Below, piece by piece: positions 26,313-36,500 of a DNA stretch of 64,000 nucleotides (position 1 is the first letter of the stretch; every line of letters begins with the position of its first letter). The notes beneath the pieces are model-generated. The model did no database searches. It was not told the origin of the DNA and saw nothing but the letters and a program-made list of their open reading frames with translations. This DNA is from CAZJYI01 sp964550025 (GTDB lineage: Bacteria > Verrucomicrobiota > Kiritimatiellia > UBA8416 > CAYOBW01), in the NCBI GenBank assembly GCA_964550025.1, contig CAZJYI010000008.1:1-64000 (forward strand). Reading direction: 5' to 3'. A program made the translations under genes and the position numbers.

Positions 26313-27662
26313 ATGAAGGCATGCGGCGAGTGTTCCCGTCCCACGGACCGGGAGCAGGAACTGCGGAAATTGGCGGAATCGGCCGTTGCACTTGTCGATT
26401 TCCCACGCAACGGCGATGTCTACGCCTTCGTGTGTGATCGGGTCAAGCGGTTCGTTGGCCCGGGCATCGTCGGCGTCAGCGAGATTGATCTCGACCGCTC
26501 CATCCTCACTACACGCAGGGTTCTGGGTCTCACCCGCACCGGCGAGGCCGCAATCAACAAGATGATCGGCAAGAACCGGAACCAACTCAGTTTCGATGGT
26601 GTCAACGATGATGCCAAGAAGGGGCTGGCGACGTGCCGGCTCATGAAACTGGACGGCGGTCTTTATCAGATGTGCTTCGGGAGAGTACCTAGAGTCGTCT
26701 GTACCCGCTTGGAGGCAATTCTCGGTGTAGAGAGCGTTTATTCCATCGGACTCAAACGCGAGAATGCTGTTTTCGGAAACGTCACCATTCTGGCCAATGA
26801 GAAGAGCGTGATAAACCCCTATGTGATCGAGACGTTCGTCAACATGGCTTCCGTCGTTTTGGCAAACCGGAAGCACGCCGAAAGACGGCGGCTGATTGAC
26901 GCCCAGCTTCGGCAATCGCAGAAGCTTGCTTCCATCGGCACGCTTGCCGGTGGCGTGGCACACGAGATCAACAATCCCATCAACGGCATCATGAACTATG
27001 CGCAGTTGATCAGGGACTACCTGGGGGCGCGACCTCCCGAATCGCTGGTCGAGTATGCCGAAGAGATCATTCGCGAAACAGAGCGGGTCGCCACGGTCGT
27101 CAGGAATCTCCTGCGGTTTGCCCGGGTAACCGAAGTTGAGCGTTCGGCAACCAGGATTGAGGATATCGTGGATTCCACGCTTTCGCTTGTCAAGACGGTG
27201 GTCCGTCATGACAGGATCATCCTGAAGGTCGACGTTCCCCTCGGCCTGCCCCCCATCGAGTGCTGCAGTCAGCAGATCCAGCAGGTACTGATGAACCTTG
27301 TCATCAACGCACGGGACAGTCTGAACCAGAAGTACGCGGGGTATGGCGGCAAGAAGATCATCGAAGTGACGGCTCGGAGCTTCGAGAGGGATCAGCAGCT
27401 GTGGGATGAGATCACGGTCAGAGACAATGGTCTGGGCATCACGGCGGAGGTACGGGAACAGATGTTCGATCCCTTCTACACAACGAAGCCACGCACGGAA
27501 AACAGCGGCTTGGGCCTTGCCATTATCCATGGCATCGTCGCGAAACACGGCGGCGAGATCCGCGTCGACAGCACGCCCGGCGAAGGGGCCGCTTTCCACG
27601 TCTGTCTGCCGACATTGGCAGGGGGGGATACTCTGTCCGCCACCATGCCGGTCGATTCGTGA
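26313..27662 (+). CDS. Soluble sensor histidine kinase with GAF-like input domain
   Basis: A 449-residue two-component kinase without membrane segments. The N-terminal half resembles a GAF sensor (about 40-195). A short helix follows, then the dimerisation domain with the phospho-acceptor His in GGVAHEINNPINGIMNY at about residue 216. The ATPase domain has the N box VLMNLVINARDSL, G1 DNGLGI, F box MFDPFYTTK and G2 NSGLGLAIIHG. The sequence type is that of NtrB/ZraS-like kinases. The start at 26313 follows a GAGGTAGCCAGG stretch. No response regulator lies beside it, so the partner is elsewhere. It may be the regulator of nearby sulfatase genes, but nothing in the sequence proves this. Confidence 0.9.
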   Translation: MKACGECSRPTDREQELRKLAESAVALVDFPRNGDVYAFVCDRVKRFVGPGIVGVSEIDLDRSILTTRRVLGLTRTGEAAINKMIGKNRNQLSFDGVNDDAKKGLATCRLMKLDGGLYQMCFGRVPRVVCTRLEAILGVESVYSIGLKRENAVFGNVTILANEKSVINPYVIETFVNMASVVLANRKHAERRRLIDAQLRQSQKLASIGTLAGGVAHEINNPINGIMNYAQLIRDYLGARPPESLVEYAEEIIRETERVATVVRNLLRFARVTEVERSATRIEDIVDSTLSLVKTVVRHDRIILKVDVPLGLPPIECCSQQIQQVLMNLVINARDSLNQKYAGYGGKKIIEVTARSFERDQQLWDEITVRDNGLGITAEVREQMFDPFYTTKPRTENSGLGLAIIHGIVAKHGGEIRVDSTPGEGAAFHVCLPTLAGGDTLSATMPVDS

Positions 27663-27733
27663 GAACGGTATCCGCTATTCTCTTGACGGGATTGACAGGA
27701 TCTGGCGCGGACTATTCATGAATGCCTGGCGGA

Positions 27734-30700
27734 CTACTTCTTGTCCGGGAACTTCGACTTGAGGTGGTTGACGAGATCGGTGAGAAGGGGCTTGTTGGGG
27801 CCTTCTCTTGAGGCGAGAGACTTGATGCTCCGGTACGTCTTCTCGTCTGTCTGGTCGCGTAGGGCTTTGAGTATCTCTACGAGTCTTCGCGTGAACGGCT
27901 CGGCCGGCTCTCTTCTCAGTTTCCCCAGCAGTACACTGTGCACCTTCTCCAGTTTGCTCTCGACGAGGATTGCTTTGGCCCTGTCGGCATGCCGCTTCTG
28001 TTCCGGCGTTGCGTTCGGCGCCAGTCTCTTTTCCATGAAGTCAAGAAGACCAAGGATCAACAGCGACTGCGTGTTGGCGTCCAGGGCGGAAAGACTGCCT
28101 TTCTTTGCTTCGATAAGCATGACCAGGTGGTCGGCGAACGGATCCGACTTCGCGGTCTTCAATGCTTTCACCATGGATGCCAGGGCCTCAGGTAGGTTGC
28201 TCTCCTGAAGGACTCGATCGACGAGCGGCATGACGTCTTGCTGTTCCCCGGGAGTGTCCGGTCTGGTCCAGAGTTCCATGAAATGGAGTAGGTTCCGGAT
28301 GAGCTGGGCCCGCCTGTTCGCATCGAGGCGCGACAGATCGGTCCTCACCTGGTCCAGTATCCTGACGAGGTGCACGGCCAGTTCGGGGGAGGGCCGGGAG
28401 CCTGATGAGAAACGCGCGGAGACCAGGTTGTATGTCTGTGGGTGCCTGGTGTCGAGCAGGAGTTTCTCGGCCCGTTCCAGGTCCGTATCCTGTTCCGGCT
28501 TGGGCTCCGAGCCTATCCGCCGCTCCATATACGCGAGCATTCCCTTGGCAAGGGCGGATTTCGTGCCGTCGTCGGCCTTCACCAAGTCGTGCTTCCTTTT
28601 CTCCAGTATCCTCACGAGTCGGTTTGCCGCCTTGTCGGAGGGAGTTCCCTGCAGGGAGGCTATGAGTGTCTTGGGTACTTCGGCAAGACCGCATTCGAGG
28701 AGAATGGCTTCGGCGTTTTCAACGGCCGCCTTCTGCTCCTTGCCGGCCTTGGGGTCCTCGCGCCGACTCATGAATGTGACCAGGGCCTTGACCATGTTGC
28801 CCCGCCGGTGAGTGTCCAGGGCGGCAAGACGGTCCTTCATTCGCAGAAGAAGTTGAACGAGTTTTTCGGCAAACGCGTCCGACGGTCGCAACCTGCGGTC
28901 CGACGTGGTGAACCGGTCGACGACGAGGTGGGGAGTGCTGGCGTATCTGCAGCCAACCAGCATGTTCTCGGCGAGCGCAAAGGACCCTTCCGGATCGGAG
29001 CTATCGGAGTCGTTTCTCGTCTGGATGAACCCGAGTAGGCCCTGTACGAACCGCGATTGACGGCCGCTATCCAGGGCCTCGATGCGGCCGGTCATGGTCG
29101 CAAGGCCCCTGACCAGGTACGGCGCCGCGGCGGAAGAGGGGGCGGAGTAGAGCTTCTCCACCATGAGGGCGGGCATATGCGTCAGCCTGCCCTCCCGCAG
29201 GATTCTCTCGGCACGCTCGATGCCCTTCTTCTTTTCGTCGGACCGGCCGGGGACGGCACGCTTTTCGATGAATGGGATCAACCCCGTTAGCATGCCGGAC
29301 TGCTGGCCGCTGTCCAATTCGCCCATGCCGCTTCTCGAGGCTTCCAGGAGGGCAACCAGCCGATCGGCGAACGCGTCGGCCGGTTTGCCCGAGAGCTTGG
29401 ATATCAGCTCGCGATGTGAATTGTGGAAGCGGCTCTCTGCAATGATCTTGACCGCGCGTTCGAGGTCCTTCTTCTCCTCCTCCGTGGGTGACGGCGCCGC
29501 CGCCAGGCGCTCGACGAAGGCGAGAAGAGAGGTCAGCATGACGTGTTGCAGTGAACCATCGAGACGCGACGACAGCGTCACCAGTTTGGGACTGCTGCGC
29601 CGATCGGCTCTGCCGTCGGAGGCCACCGGCACAGCGCGGTACTCTAGCCAGTCCAGAAGCACGCTTGCCGCCGCCGAGCTGTTCAGGTCTTTCGCGGCGA
29701 CGCATCTCGCCAGCTCGGCGGCCGACTCCCTGTCCACCGAGTCGACCACTTTTCGCAGGAGAGTCGTGTGCCAGGCGGGGACGGCTTTGCCGGGGCTCCG
29801 GGTCAGCTTCGAGATGACGACGCGGGGTGTCTGGGGGAGCCTGCTGTGGAGCAGTATGGCCTCGATGCGATCCGCGGCAGCCTTGTCTGCATCGCTGTTT
29901 CCCTGGGCTCTCTTCTCCCGCCGATGCAACAAAACGCGAACGGCGGTTGTCTGCAGCTCCAGGTTCAGGCGCGATTGAAGACGGCCCAGGGCCGTCCCTA
30001 TCCTGTCGTCCGAAGATCTCTTTCTCACGTCGATCCCCGCGGTGTTCTCAAGAGCGTCCAGCACCAGGTCGGCCGCGGCATCTTCGGTATGGCCGTGCTG
30101 CTCGACGAGGGAGAGGAGCGATTTCAAGACGCCGGTGTCCAGGCTGTTGCCCGGCATGCGTTTGAGAACCTGGAGGGGCCGAACAGCGGCGGGGTCGCTC
30201 CTTTTTCTCGTTGCCAGATCGACCAGGAGTCCCGGCGCATGAGGAAACCCGCCCCGCGCCAGCATACACTCGACTCTTTCCATGGTGGCCTTCTCTGAGG
30301 GAGCAGGCGTCGGGTGCTTTTCGATGAAGGTGATGAGCGCCTTGACGACAAGCTCCTGTTGCCGTGCATCCATTCGGGACGCGAGATTCCGCAGCGCCGG
30401 CCCGGCGTCTTTCTGCTTGGCGTCGGCGGGCGGAAACGGGGGTGTCACGGACGCTTCAAGGGCGTCCAGCACAACACGCATAATCTCCGGCCTGGCGTTT
30501 GCCGTCGCACACAGCTTCGCCACGTGATCGTAGCTCAGTTCGTTCTTGATCCGTTCGAGCAACTCCAGGATGACAGGTGCCGTCGATCCGGTATGGTGAC
30601 GCGTCCACCGGTCTACAAGCAGGCCGGCAACGGCCGGGTCTCCCATCTCCATGAGAACCGTGCCGGCCTCCTCAAGGGTCGCGTCGTTTCCCTCCCGCAC

Positions 30701-31096
30701 CGCTTTGCGCAGGTAGAGCCTGCTGACCTCGGCGGCCGAACGGAGCGTCTCACGGGCCTCCTCCAAGTCGTGTTCTCTGCCGTCCGCCAGGCTGCGGAGA
30801 GCGAACGATATCTCGTGCGCCTTTTTCCGCTTGTGGGCGAGTCTTGCCGCTACCCCCTCCAGAAGCGTCCGCTGCGCGGGCGCCGTGTACTGCGCAAGCG
30901 CCTCGCTGCATAACGCAAGCGCTTCGTCGAACCTGATGTCCTGCTCAAGACCTTCGATTCGCAGGAGTGCCTGAGCGAAGCTCTCCGGCGCAGGTAGTGG
31001 TTTGGTGGGAATGTGGACCGTTCTGGCGACCGGTGTCTGCGCCATACCGGCAGCCGGCAACAACAGAATCAGAAGTACTACCGTAAATGCTCTCAT
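27734..31096 (-). CDS. Large secreted helical protein with about nine tandem 80-residue repeats
   Basis: A 1120-residue exported protein (signal peptide MRAFTVVLLILLLPAAGMAQ). From about residue 270 to the end it is a tandem array whose unit starts with ERAE-ILLE-x-R-L-x-x-x-P and contains ALDSGRQSxxLxGLLxFxEKR. About nine units can be counted, most 80-84 residues long, and the first two nearer 135. The units are helical and HEAT/TPR-like in feel but do not match a repeat I know. The final unit is followed by SLASREGPNKPLL and a basic end. No enzyme motif is visible. It could be an envelope scaffold or protein-binding array. It is divergent from the NPCBM gene at 31224. Confidence 0.75.
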   Translation of the reverse strand: MRAFTVVLLILLLPAAGMAQTPVARTVHIPTKPLPAPESFAQALLRIEGLEQDIRFDEALALCSEALAQYTAPAQRTLLEGVAARLAHKRKKAHEISFALRSLADGREHDLEEARETLRSAAEVSRLYLRKAVREGNDATLEEAGTVLMEMGDPAVAGLLVDRWTRHHTGSTAPVILELLERIKNELSYDHVAKLCATANARPEIMRVVLDALEASVTPPFPPADAKQKDAGPALRNLASRMDARQQELVVKALITFIEKHPTPAPSEKATMERVECMLARGGFPHAPGLLVDLATRKRSDPAAVRPLQVLKRMPGNSLDTGVLKSLLSLVEQHGHTEDAAADLVLDALENTAGIDVRKRSSDDRIGTALGRLQSRLNLELQTTAVRVLLHRREKRAQGNSDADKAAADRIEAILLHSRLPQTPRVVISKLTRSPGKAVPAWHTTLLRKVVDSVDRESAAELARCVAAKDLNSSAAASVLLDWLEYRAVPVASDGRADRRSSPKLVTLSSRLDGSLQHVMLTSLLAFVERLAAAPSPTEEEKKDLERAVKIIAESRFHNSHRELISKLSGKPADAFADRLVALLEASRSGMGELDSGQQSGMLTGLIPFIEKRAVPGRSDEKKKGIERAERILREGRLTHMPALMVEKLYSAPSSAAAPYLVRGLATMTGRIEALDSGRQSRFVQGLLGFIQTRNDSDSSDPEGSFALAENMLVGCRYASTPHLVVDRFTTSDRRLRPSDAFAEKLVQLLLRMKDRLAALDTHRRGNMVKALVTFMSRREDPKAGKEQKAAVENAEAILLECGLAEVPKTLIASLQGTPSDKAANRLVRILEKRKHDLVKADDGTKSALAKGMLAYMERRIGSEPKPEQDTDLERAEKLLLDTRHPQTYNLVSARFSSGSRPSPELAVHLVRILDQVRTDLSRLDANRRAQLIRNLLHFMELWTRPDTPGEQQDVMPLVDRVLQESNLPEALASMVKALKTAKSDPFADHLVMLIEAKKGSLSALDANTQSLLILGLLDFMEKRLAPNATPEQKRHADRAKAILVESKLEKVHSVLLGKLRREPAEPFTRRLVEILKALRDQTDEKTYRSIKSLASREGPNKPLLTDLVNHLKSKFPDKK

Positions 31097-31223
31097 CTTG
31101 GGACACCATCTTCGGACAGGGGATAGTTACCGCAATCCGCCGCGATCATCAAGCGAACATAGGCCTTGACCGGGCGAATGCTCGTGTGGACGATGTGTAG
31201 CCGAATTGCGCGCTGACTTCAGT

Positions 31224-33512
31224 ATGTACACTCACCGTCCACAGGTTCTTCTTGGCGCTTGCCTTTCGCTCTACCTGTTGACCCTCGCGGGAACCGCCGG
31301 TCTTCTCGCGCAGGGAGAGCGGTATGTCGCGACTTTTGGTGACGGCTCGACACTGTCCGGACCCGCGCTCCACAACTCATACCGGTGGTCCTACTCGACA
31401 AACACTCCGTCCGTGGGGAACGAAGCCTTTTCGCAGGTCGCTGCGCCCCTCCGTCTCATTCGCGACACCCGGCTTCGGGCGAACCTGGCGGGTCCGCATC
31501 TCGTGTTTGCCAATGGGGATATCCTGCCCGGACGGGTGGTGGAGGTGGCGTCCGCTGACCCGCAGTCCGGCCTCGAAAAACGTATGGTCGTAAACGTGAG
31601 CCCACCCGTGACAGGCTGTGACACGAGGTCCACGGAAGTTGAAGTGCGCATCGATCACGTTGCGCGCATCGTGCCTGACCACGCGGCCAAACGTGCCTTC
31701 CGGCCGGGAACACTCTGGTTGAACGACGGGCGCGTGGTCGAGTTCAAAGCCATCCGGTGGAGCGCCGGGGGGGTCAAGGCTCTCACCGATGAGAGCATCG
31801 TGAAGGCGACCTACGCGGAGCTTGCGGAGTATCACGCGCCTGCCGTGGATCGGGTTGCGGCGATTCTTGAAGACTGCTCCGCGCCCTCACCGGATCCGGA
31901 GAGCCCGATTGTGCGGGTGCGGGTCTCCAACGGCGCGGTGATTACGGGGCGTGAGGCGCTGTTCATCGAGGCCGGCTGGAACCACGTGGCCGTGAGAGCG
32001 TCGTGGGCTTTCAGCGGCGTGTGCTTCAGCCCGGACGTCGTCGTGAGCCGAGGCTATCGCTCCGCCATGGAGGTGCCGCTCTCCCTCCTGCCCGCGGAAT
32101 TGCTGGAGGAGCGCAGCTTTACGGGGTTCCTGTGGCCATGGCGGCTCAACGCGGGCGTAAGAGGCGGCGAGTTGCGTTCGGGGTCCGTGGCTGGGACGCA
32201 CGGTATCGGGACACATGCTCTCAATGCGCTTGCGTTCGACCTTCCTCCCGGCGCGAAAGCGTTTGCCGCCTGGGTCGGGCTGGACCGGGCCGTGGGCGGT
32301 GGCGGGTGCGTGCAGTGCAGCATTTTCGGTGACAACCGCGATGGCCCCCCGCTGTGGCAGAGCGGGCACCTCCGCGGTTCGGACCCGCCCGCAAAGGTCG
32401 GGCTGACCGACATTCGGGAGTTCAAACGGCTCGTACTGGTGACGGATTTCGCCCACGAGGGACGACCGGAGGGGGCCGACCCGTTTGACATCCGCGACGA
32501 GGTGGTCTGGATTGAACCCACGGTGAAGCTCGCGGAGATTCCGTCGCCCGAAGCGACAGACGAGCCGACAGTGCTTTCCCAGCTCGCGGAATGGGACAGG
32601 CCCGCCGGCTTCTTTGAAGACCATACGGTCGTGCCCGTCTGGCGGTGGGGCGCTCCTCGGTGTACCGACGCCGTCTTTTCCAAGGTGTCTGATACGGTTC
32701 GGCTGAAACGGCGGGTCACGGTGTCGCTCACCAATTCCTGGCTCCAGATCAGCGTTGCCCGCGGCAGGCGGGGTGGGGACGGTCACAAGAGCGGGCATAC
32801 CGTCACGGTCTTCGCCGACGGAAAGCGGCAGACTTCCATCAACACCGATTACCCGTGCACAACCACCAACCTGCTGGCCGGGCACGTCAGGACCCGGCAA
32901 TGGGGGCTGGGGGAGTTCGTGGGCAAGGAAGTGGACCTCGAGGCGGTCATCGAGCCGGAACAGCGCGATCCGACGCGCGAATTGCCCGGGCTTGTTCTGG
33001 TGGACTTCTACCTCGGGCCGGTGGTGGACGGTTTGCCGGACGACGGTACGGACGCGATCAACCCCGATGTCCCTCTCGCTACCTTGAAACCGCGCCGGGC
33101 CACGATTCCCCTTTCCGATGCCAGGCTGCAGCCAGGGAAGCTGACCAACGGACATTCCCTCCGCATCTGCAAGTACGCGTTCAAAGACGGCTACGGCGTA
33201 CCGGCCGGAAGCGAACTCGTCTACGGGCTGGACCCGGCCTGGAGACGTTTCGTTGCCGTGCTGGGGATGAACAGGGAGATCGCCGTGCCGCCGGAGGAGG
33301 GGCGTGAGATGTCGTACGAAGTCGGCCCGTTCCGTATCCTGCTCGACGGCGACCCCCACTGGCAAAGCGCAGGACCGGAGACATTCGGACTCTGGGACAG
33401 GGCCCTGCAGATCGATGTCGAGATTCCCCCGGGCCACAAAAGCATCGCTCTGCAAGTGTCGACGGGACACTGCTACGCTGTCTGGGCAAACTGCGGCTTT
33501 ATGAAGGACTGA
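31224..33512 (+). CDS. Secreted NPCBM-domain protein
   Basis: A 762-residue exported protein starting at the ATG at 31224 (an in-frame TTG lies 18 bases upstream). A signal peptide (YLLTLAGTAGLLAQG) is followed by a region with FGDGSTLSGPAL and LPGRVVEV strands. NPCBM-type carbohydrate-binding modules lie at about 320-435 (GTHGIGTHALNALAFDLPPG...) and about 640-760 (YGVPAGSELVYGLDP..., ending STGHCYAVWANCGFM). NPCBM modules bind non-reducing ends of sugars. The stop is two bases before the next ATG, so it is translationally coupled with the propeller protein downstream, and the two products probably work together at the cell surface or in the periplasm. Confidence 0.78.
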   Translation: MYTHRPQVLLGACLSLYLLTLAGTAGLLAQGERYVATFGDGSTLSGPALHNSYRWSYSTNTPSVGNEAFSQVAAPLRLIRDTRLRANLAGPHLVFANGDILPGRVVEVASADPQSGLEKRMVVNVSPPVTGCDTRSTEVEVRIDHVARIVPDHAAKRAFRPGTLWLNDGRVVEFKAIRWSAGGVKALTDESIVKATYAELAEYHAPAVDRVAAILEDCSAPSPDPESPIVRVRVSNGAVITGREALFIEAGWNHVAVRASWAFSGVCFSPDVVVSRGYRSAMEVPLSLLPAELLEERSFTGFLWPWRLNAGVRGGELRSGSVAGTHGIGTHALNALAFDLPPGAKAFAAWVGLDRAVGGGGCVQCSIFGDNRDGPPLWQSGHLRGSDPPAKVGLTDIREFKRLVLVTDFAHEGRPEGADPFDIRDEVVWIEPTVKLAEIPSPEATDEPTVLSQLAEWDRPAGFFEDHTVVPVWRWGAPRCTDAVFSKVSDTVRLKRRVTVSLTNSWLQISVARGRRGGDGHKSGHTVTVFADGKRQTSINTDYPCTTTNLLAGHVRTRQWGLGEFVGKEVDLEAVIEPEQRDPTRELPGLVLVDFYLGPVVDGLPDDGTDAINPDVPLATLKPRRATIPLSDARLQPGKLTNGHSLRICKYAFKDGYGVPAGSELVYGLDPAWRRFVAVLGMNREIAVPPEEGREMSYEVGPFRILLDGDPHWQSAGPETFGLWDRALQIDVEIPPGHKSIALQVSTGHCYAVWANCGFMKD

Positions 33513-33514
33513 CG

Positions 33515-36500
33515 ATGATCCTCCCGTTCCAGAAGAGCGCACTCGTGACGACTTGTCTCGGTGTGTTGGTGTCGGCACCCTTCTGCATGGGCGGGCCGAC
33601 GAACAACGTGGGCACAAACGCGGCGGCTTCGGTCGTGCCTGCGTGGCGCGTGTACGACGACCCGTCCGTTCGTGGCGACCACCGTTGGATGGCGGATTTC
33701 GATGAACATGCCACGCTGATTGAGGAGTACGAAGCTGCAAAGAAACCGCACAATGCGCGGTACGTGACGCTTCGCGGCGCGTACGCCATTCCCGTGCCGA
33801 CCGAGTCGGGACGTGCGGTGCGGATCCGGTTCAACCAGAGCAACCTGAAGAATACGCGCCTGACCTTCCGTTCGGGGACCAATCTTTACCAGGTCGCGCA
33901 AGACCGCACGCACCGCCATTTCCTGTCCGCCGGCCGCGTCGTGCTCCCGTCGGAGCTGACGAAAGGGAAGCAGAGCGGAGTCCATCCTGTCCACCGCCTC
34001 ACGGACGACGGCGGCCTGTGGCAGGCGCTTGCCGATGGACTCATGGATCTGCGTTACCAGGACGCGCATTTCATCGTTGCCAGGGGGCCCCGCGTGCTGC
34101 TGTCGTTTCCGGTTGAACCGGCGCCAATGGACATGGTTCTCGCCGGGGAAGCGCGGCTCGACCTCTTCCGGGTCCTGGACCTTCCGCCGCTGGAATGGGA
34201 GCAGGGCGCGCTCCACGCGCCGCCGGAAGAGCTTCAGCCGGCTGCGCTCATGCCGTGGCGCCTCGACAGCCTGTTCTACGGTCGGGAGGATGAGGACGCG
34301 GCCCGGCTGGTCCGGCACGAAGACGGCTCGATCGAGTTGTTTTCGTCGAACACACCCTGTCTGAGAACGGCCGAGGCGACGTTCCGAAGCGAGTCGCCGA
34401 TGGTCATCACGCTGAAGATACTCTCGGCGTCGGCGGGCGCCGGTGTCTACCTTCCCGGCCCAAACCGGTCGCCACTGAAATTCTACATCGGGAAGCTCAA
34501 CGGCAGGAACGTGATCTGCCGCAGTCCCCACGACCTCGGGAAGCAGATGTCGCCGTTCCAGGATCTTCACGTCTTGGAGAGTCCCTTCTTCTGTCGCGCA
34601 ACCTACGGGCTCGACTTCGTGCAGATCGACTTCAGCAATGACGGCAGGACGTGGGTCACGCACAGCAGGCAGGCGCTCCACAGGCACCACGCCTTTTCGC
34701 CTCTGCGGGTCGCCATGGTGCTGGGGGGAACCAGGCGGCAGAAGCACAATGCTCCCGGTCCCGAACAGAGTATCCGGCTCAGTGCGGTTGCCGTTGACAC
34801 CTTCAGGTTGCTCGAAGGGTTGGTCGATCCCGCTATACTCAGCGGGGTGCCGCCGGACAGTTCGGGCCATGAGTGGAGAATGGCCTGCAACCGAGCCCTG
34901 ATCAACGGATGGGCACCGGCCGAGTTGCGCCAGAAAGCCGTTGACGATTTTCTGATGACTGCCGTGGATGCCGGTGTGGCGCCCGGACGCGTTCTCCAGT
35001 GCATACGCTCGCTCGTGCCGTTCATGCAGCCCCCGCAGAAGTACGGTAACACCTCTTCCTCCAGACTGGCCGGCCATCTCGACGGGTTGGGAAATCGCAT
35101 GCTGATGAACGGACAGCCGGAGCTTGCCGCGGAGTGGCTTGATCTGTGGTACGAGCTCGACACCTATGAGTCGCGCCGGGTCAGAGGCCGGGCGGAGGTT
35201 TCCCCGCCCCCAATCATTCGGGGCTACCTCTACGGGCTCCGTCACGAACAGGAATGGGAAGAGTTGCTGTTGCGGTCGCTGGAGTACATGTTCTTCGCAC
35301 GTCCCGAAAAGCAGAACCTGCTTGCCTCCTGGATGCTCGACCAGGCCCTTGACCACCTCGATGGCGTCCCGCGCGAAGAGGCATTTGCGCGAAAGCAGTA
35401 CTGGCTGCATCCTCTCAGAATCATGACCGATCGCCAGACGGCGAACCTGCTGAACGAGCTCGCGGCCGCCACGGCGAACGACGAATTCGAGCGCGCCTGC
35501 CGTATCTTGATTCAGGAGTACGACAAGGACGCTCTGTCCCTCTCCGGCGACGATGACGGACTCTACATGCCGGCCCAGGATCTTCTGAGAGACGCAATTC
35601 GTTCCGAACCGGAGCTCCAGGATGTCCTGGTCGAGCAGTTCGGGCGGATCGGCCTCATCCGCGTCAACCGCGCGGTGGAGCAGGGCACTCTCGATCAACT
35701 CGAGCAGATTGTGGTCCAATTCCATGGCACAGAGGCGGCCCGCAAGGCGCTCGCGATCCTGGCGGACCGCAGCCTGTCCCTGGGGCATTTCGTGAAGGCG
35801 GCCGGCCAATATGACGAACTGATTCCTTCCCTGTCGGGCGCCGAGAGAACCAGCGCCGTTGCCAAGCGCAATCTCGCCCTTGCCATGAGCGGGAGACGGC
35901 CGCCCGAGGCCGTTACCGAAACCGTGTCGTTTCCGGGCGGCAGTTTCACGTCGGACCAGTACGGGAAGCTCATCGAGTCCGTGTTGGTGCACCGGGCGGA
36001 AGAGGACGGTCATGCCCCCGGCAAGCCGTGGGGACCGTGGCCGGCCGGCGAGACACCGACCGTGCGACAACTCACGGACCTGCCGTTCTTTGCCGCGTCC
36101 CCGGTCGGCGTCAGGCAGAAAGACAAGTACCTCTTGCTCCAGCAGGGCGGTGCGTTGAGCGCAATCGATGTGGACGGGGCAAGGGCCGCCTGGTCACACG
36201 GCAGCGTGGACGCGAAGAGCGCGTTGTTCTCCTTCCGTCCGCTCGTCCTGGAAGACCGCGTGTTCGCCGCGCTCTCCGAGAAGAAGGGGGAGGCCGTGCT
36301 CAAGTGCCTGCAGCTCGACAAGGGTAACGTCCTGTGGGAACGCAAGCTGGTCGATCTGCCTGCAGCCGATCCCTTCAAAGGGGGCCGCGACCTGTTCCTG
36401 CTGAGCCACTCCTTTGACGAACACCTGGTCCTGCAACGGATCAACCCGGCGAACGGGGAGCCCGAGTTCACGCAGCACCTTCTCCGGCACCGTCACGAGG

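Noticed and set aside
24501..27599. A 1032-residue open frame on the minus strand opposite the sulfatase and histidine kinase
   Set aside because: The plus strand encodes two unmistakable protein families over the same bases; the antisense frame shows no domain.
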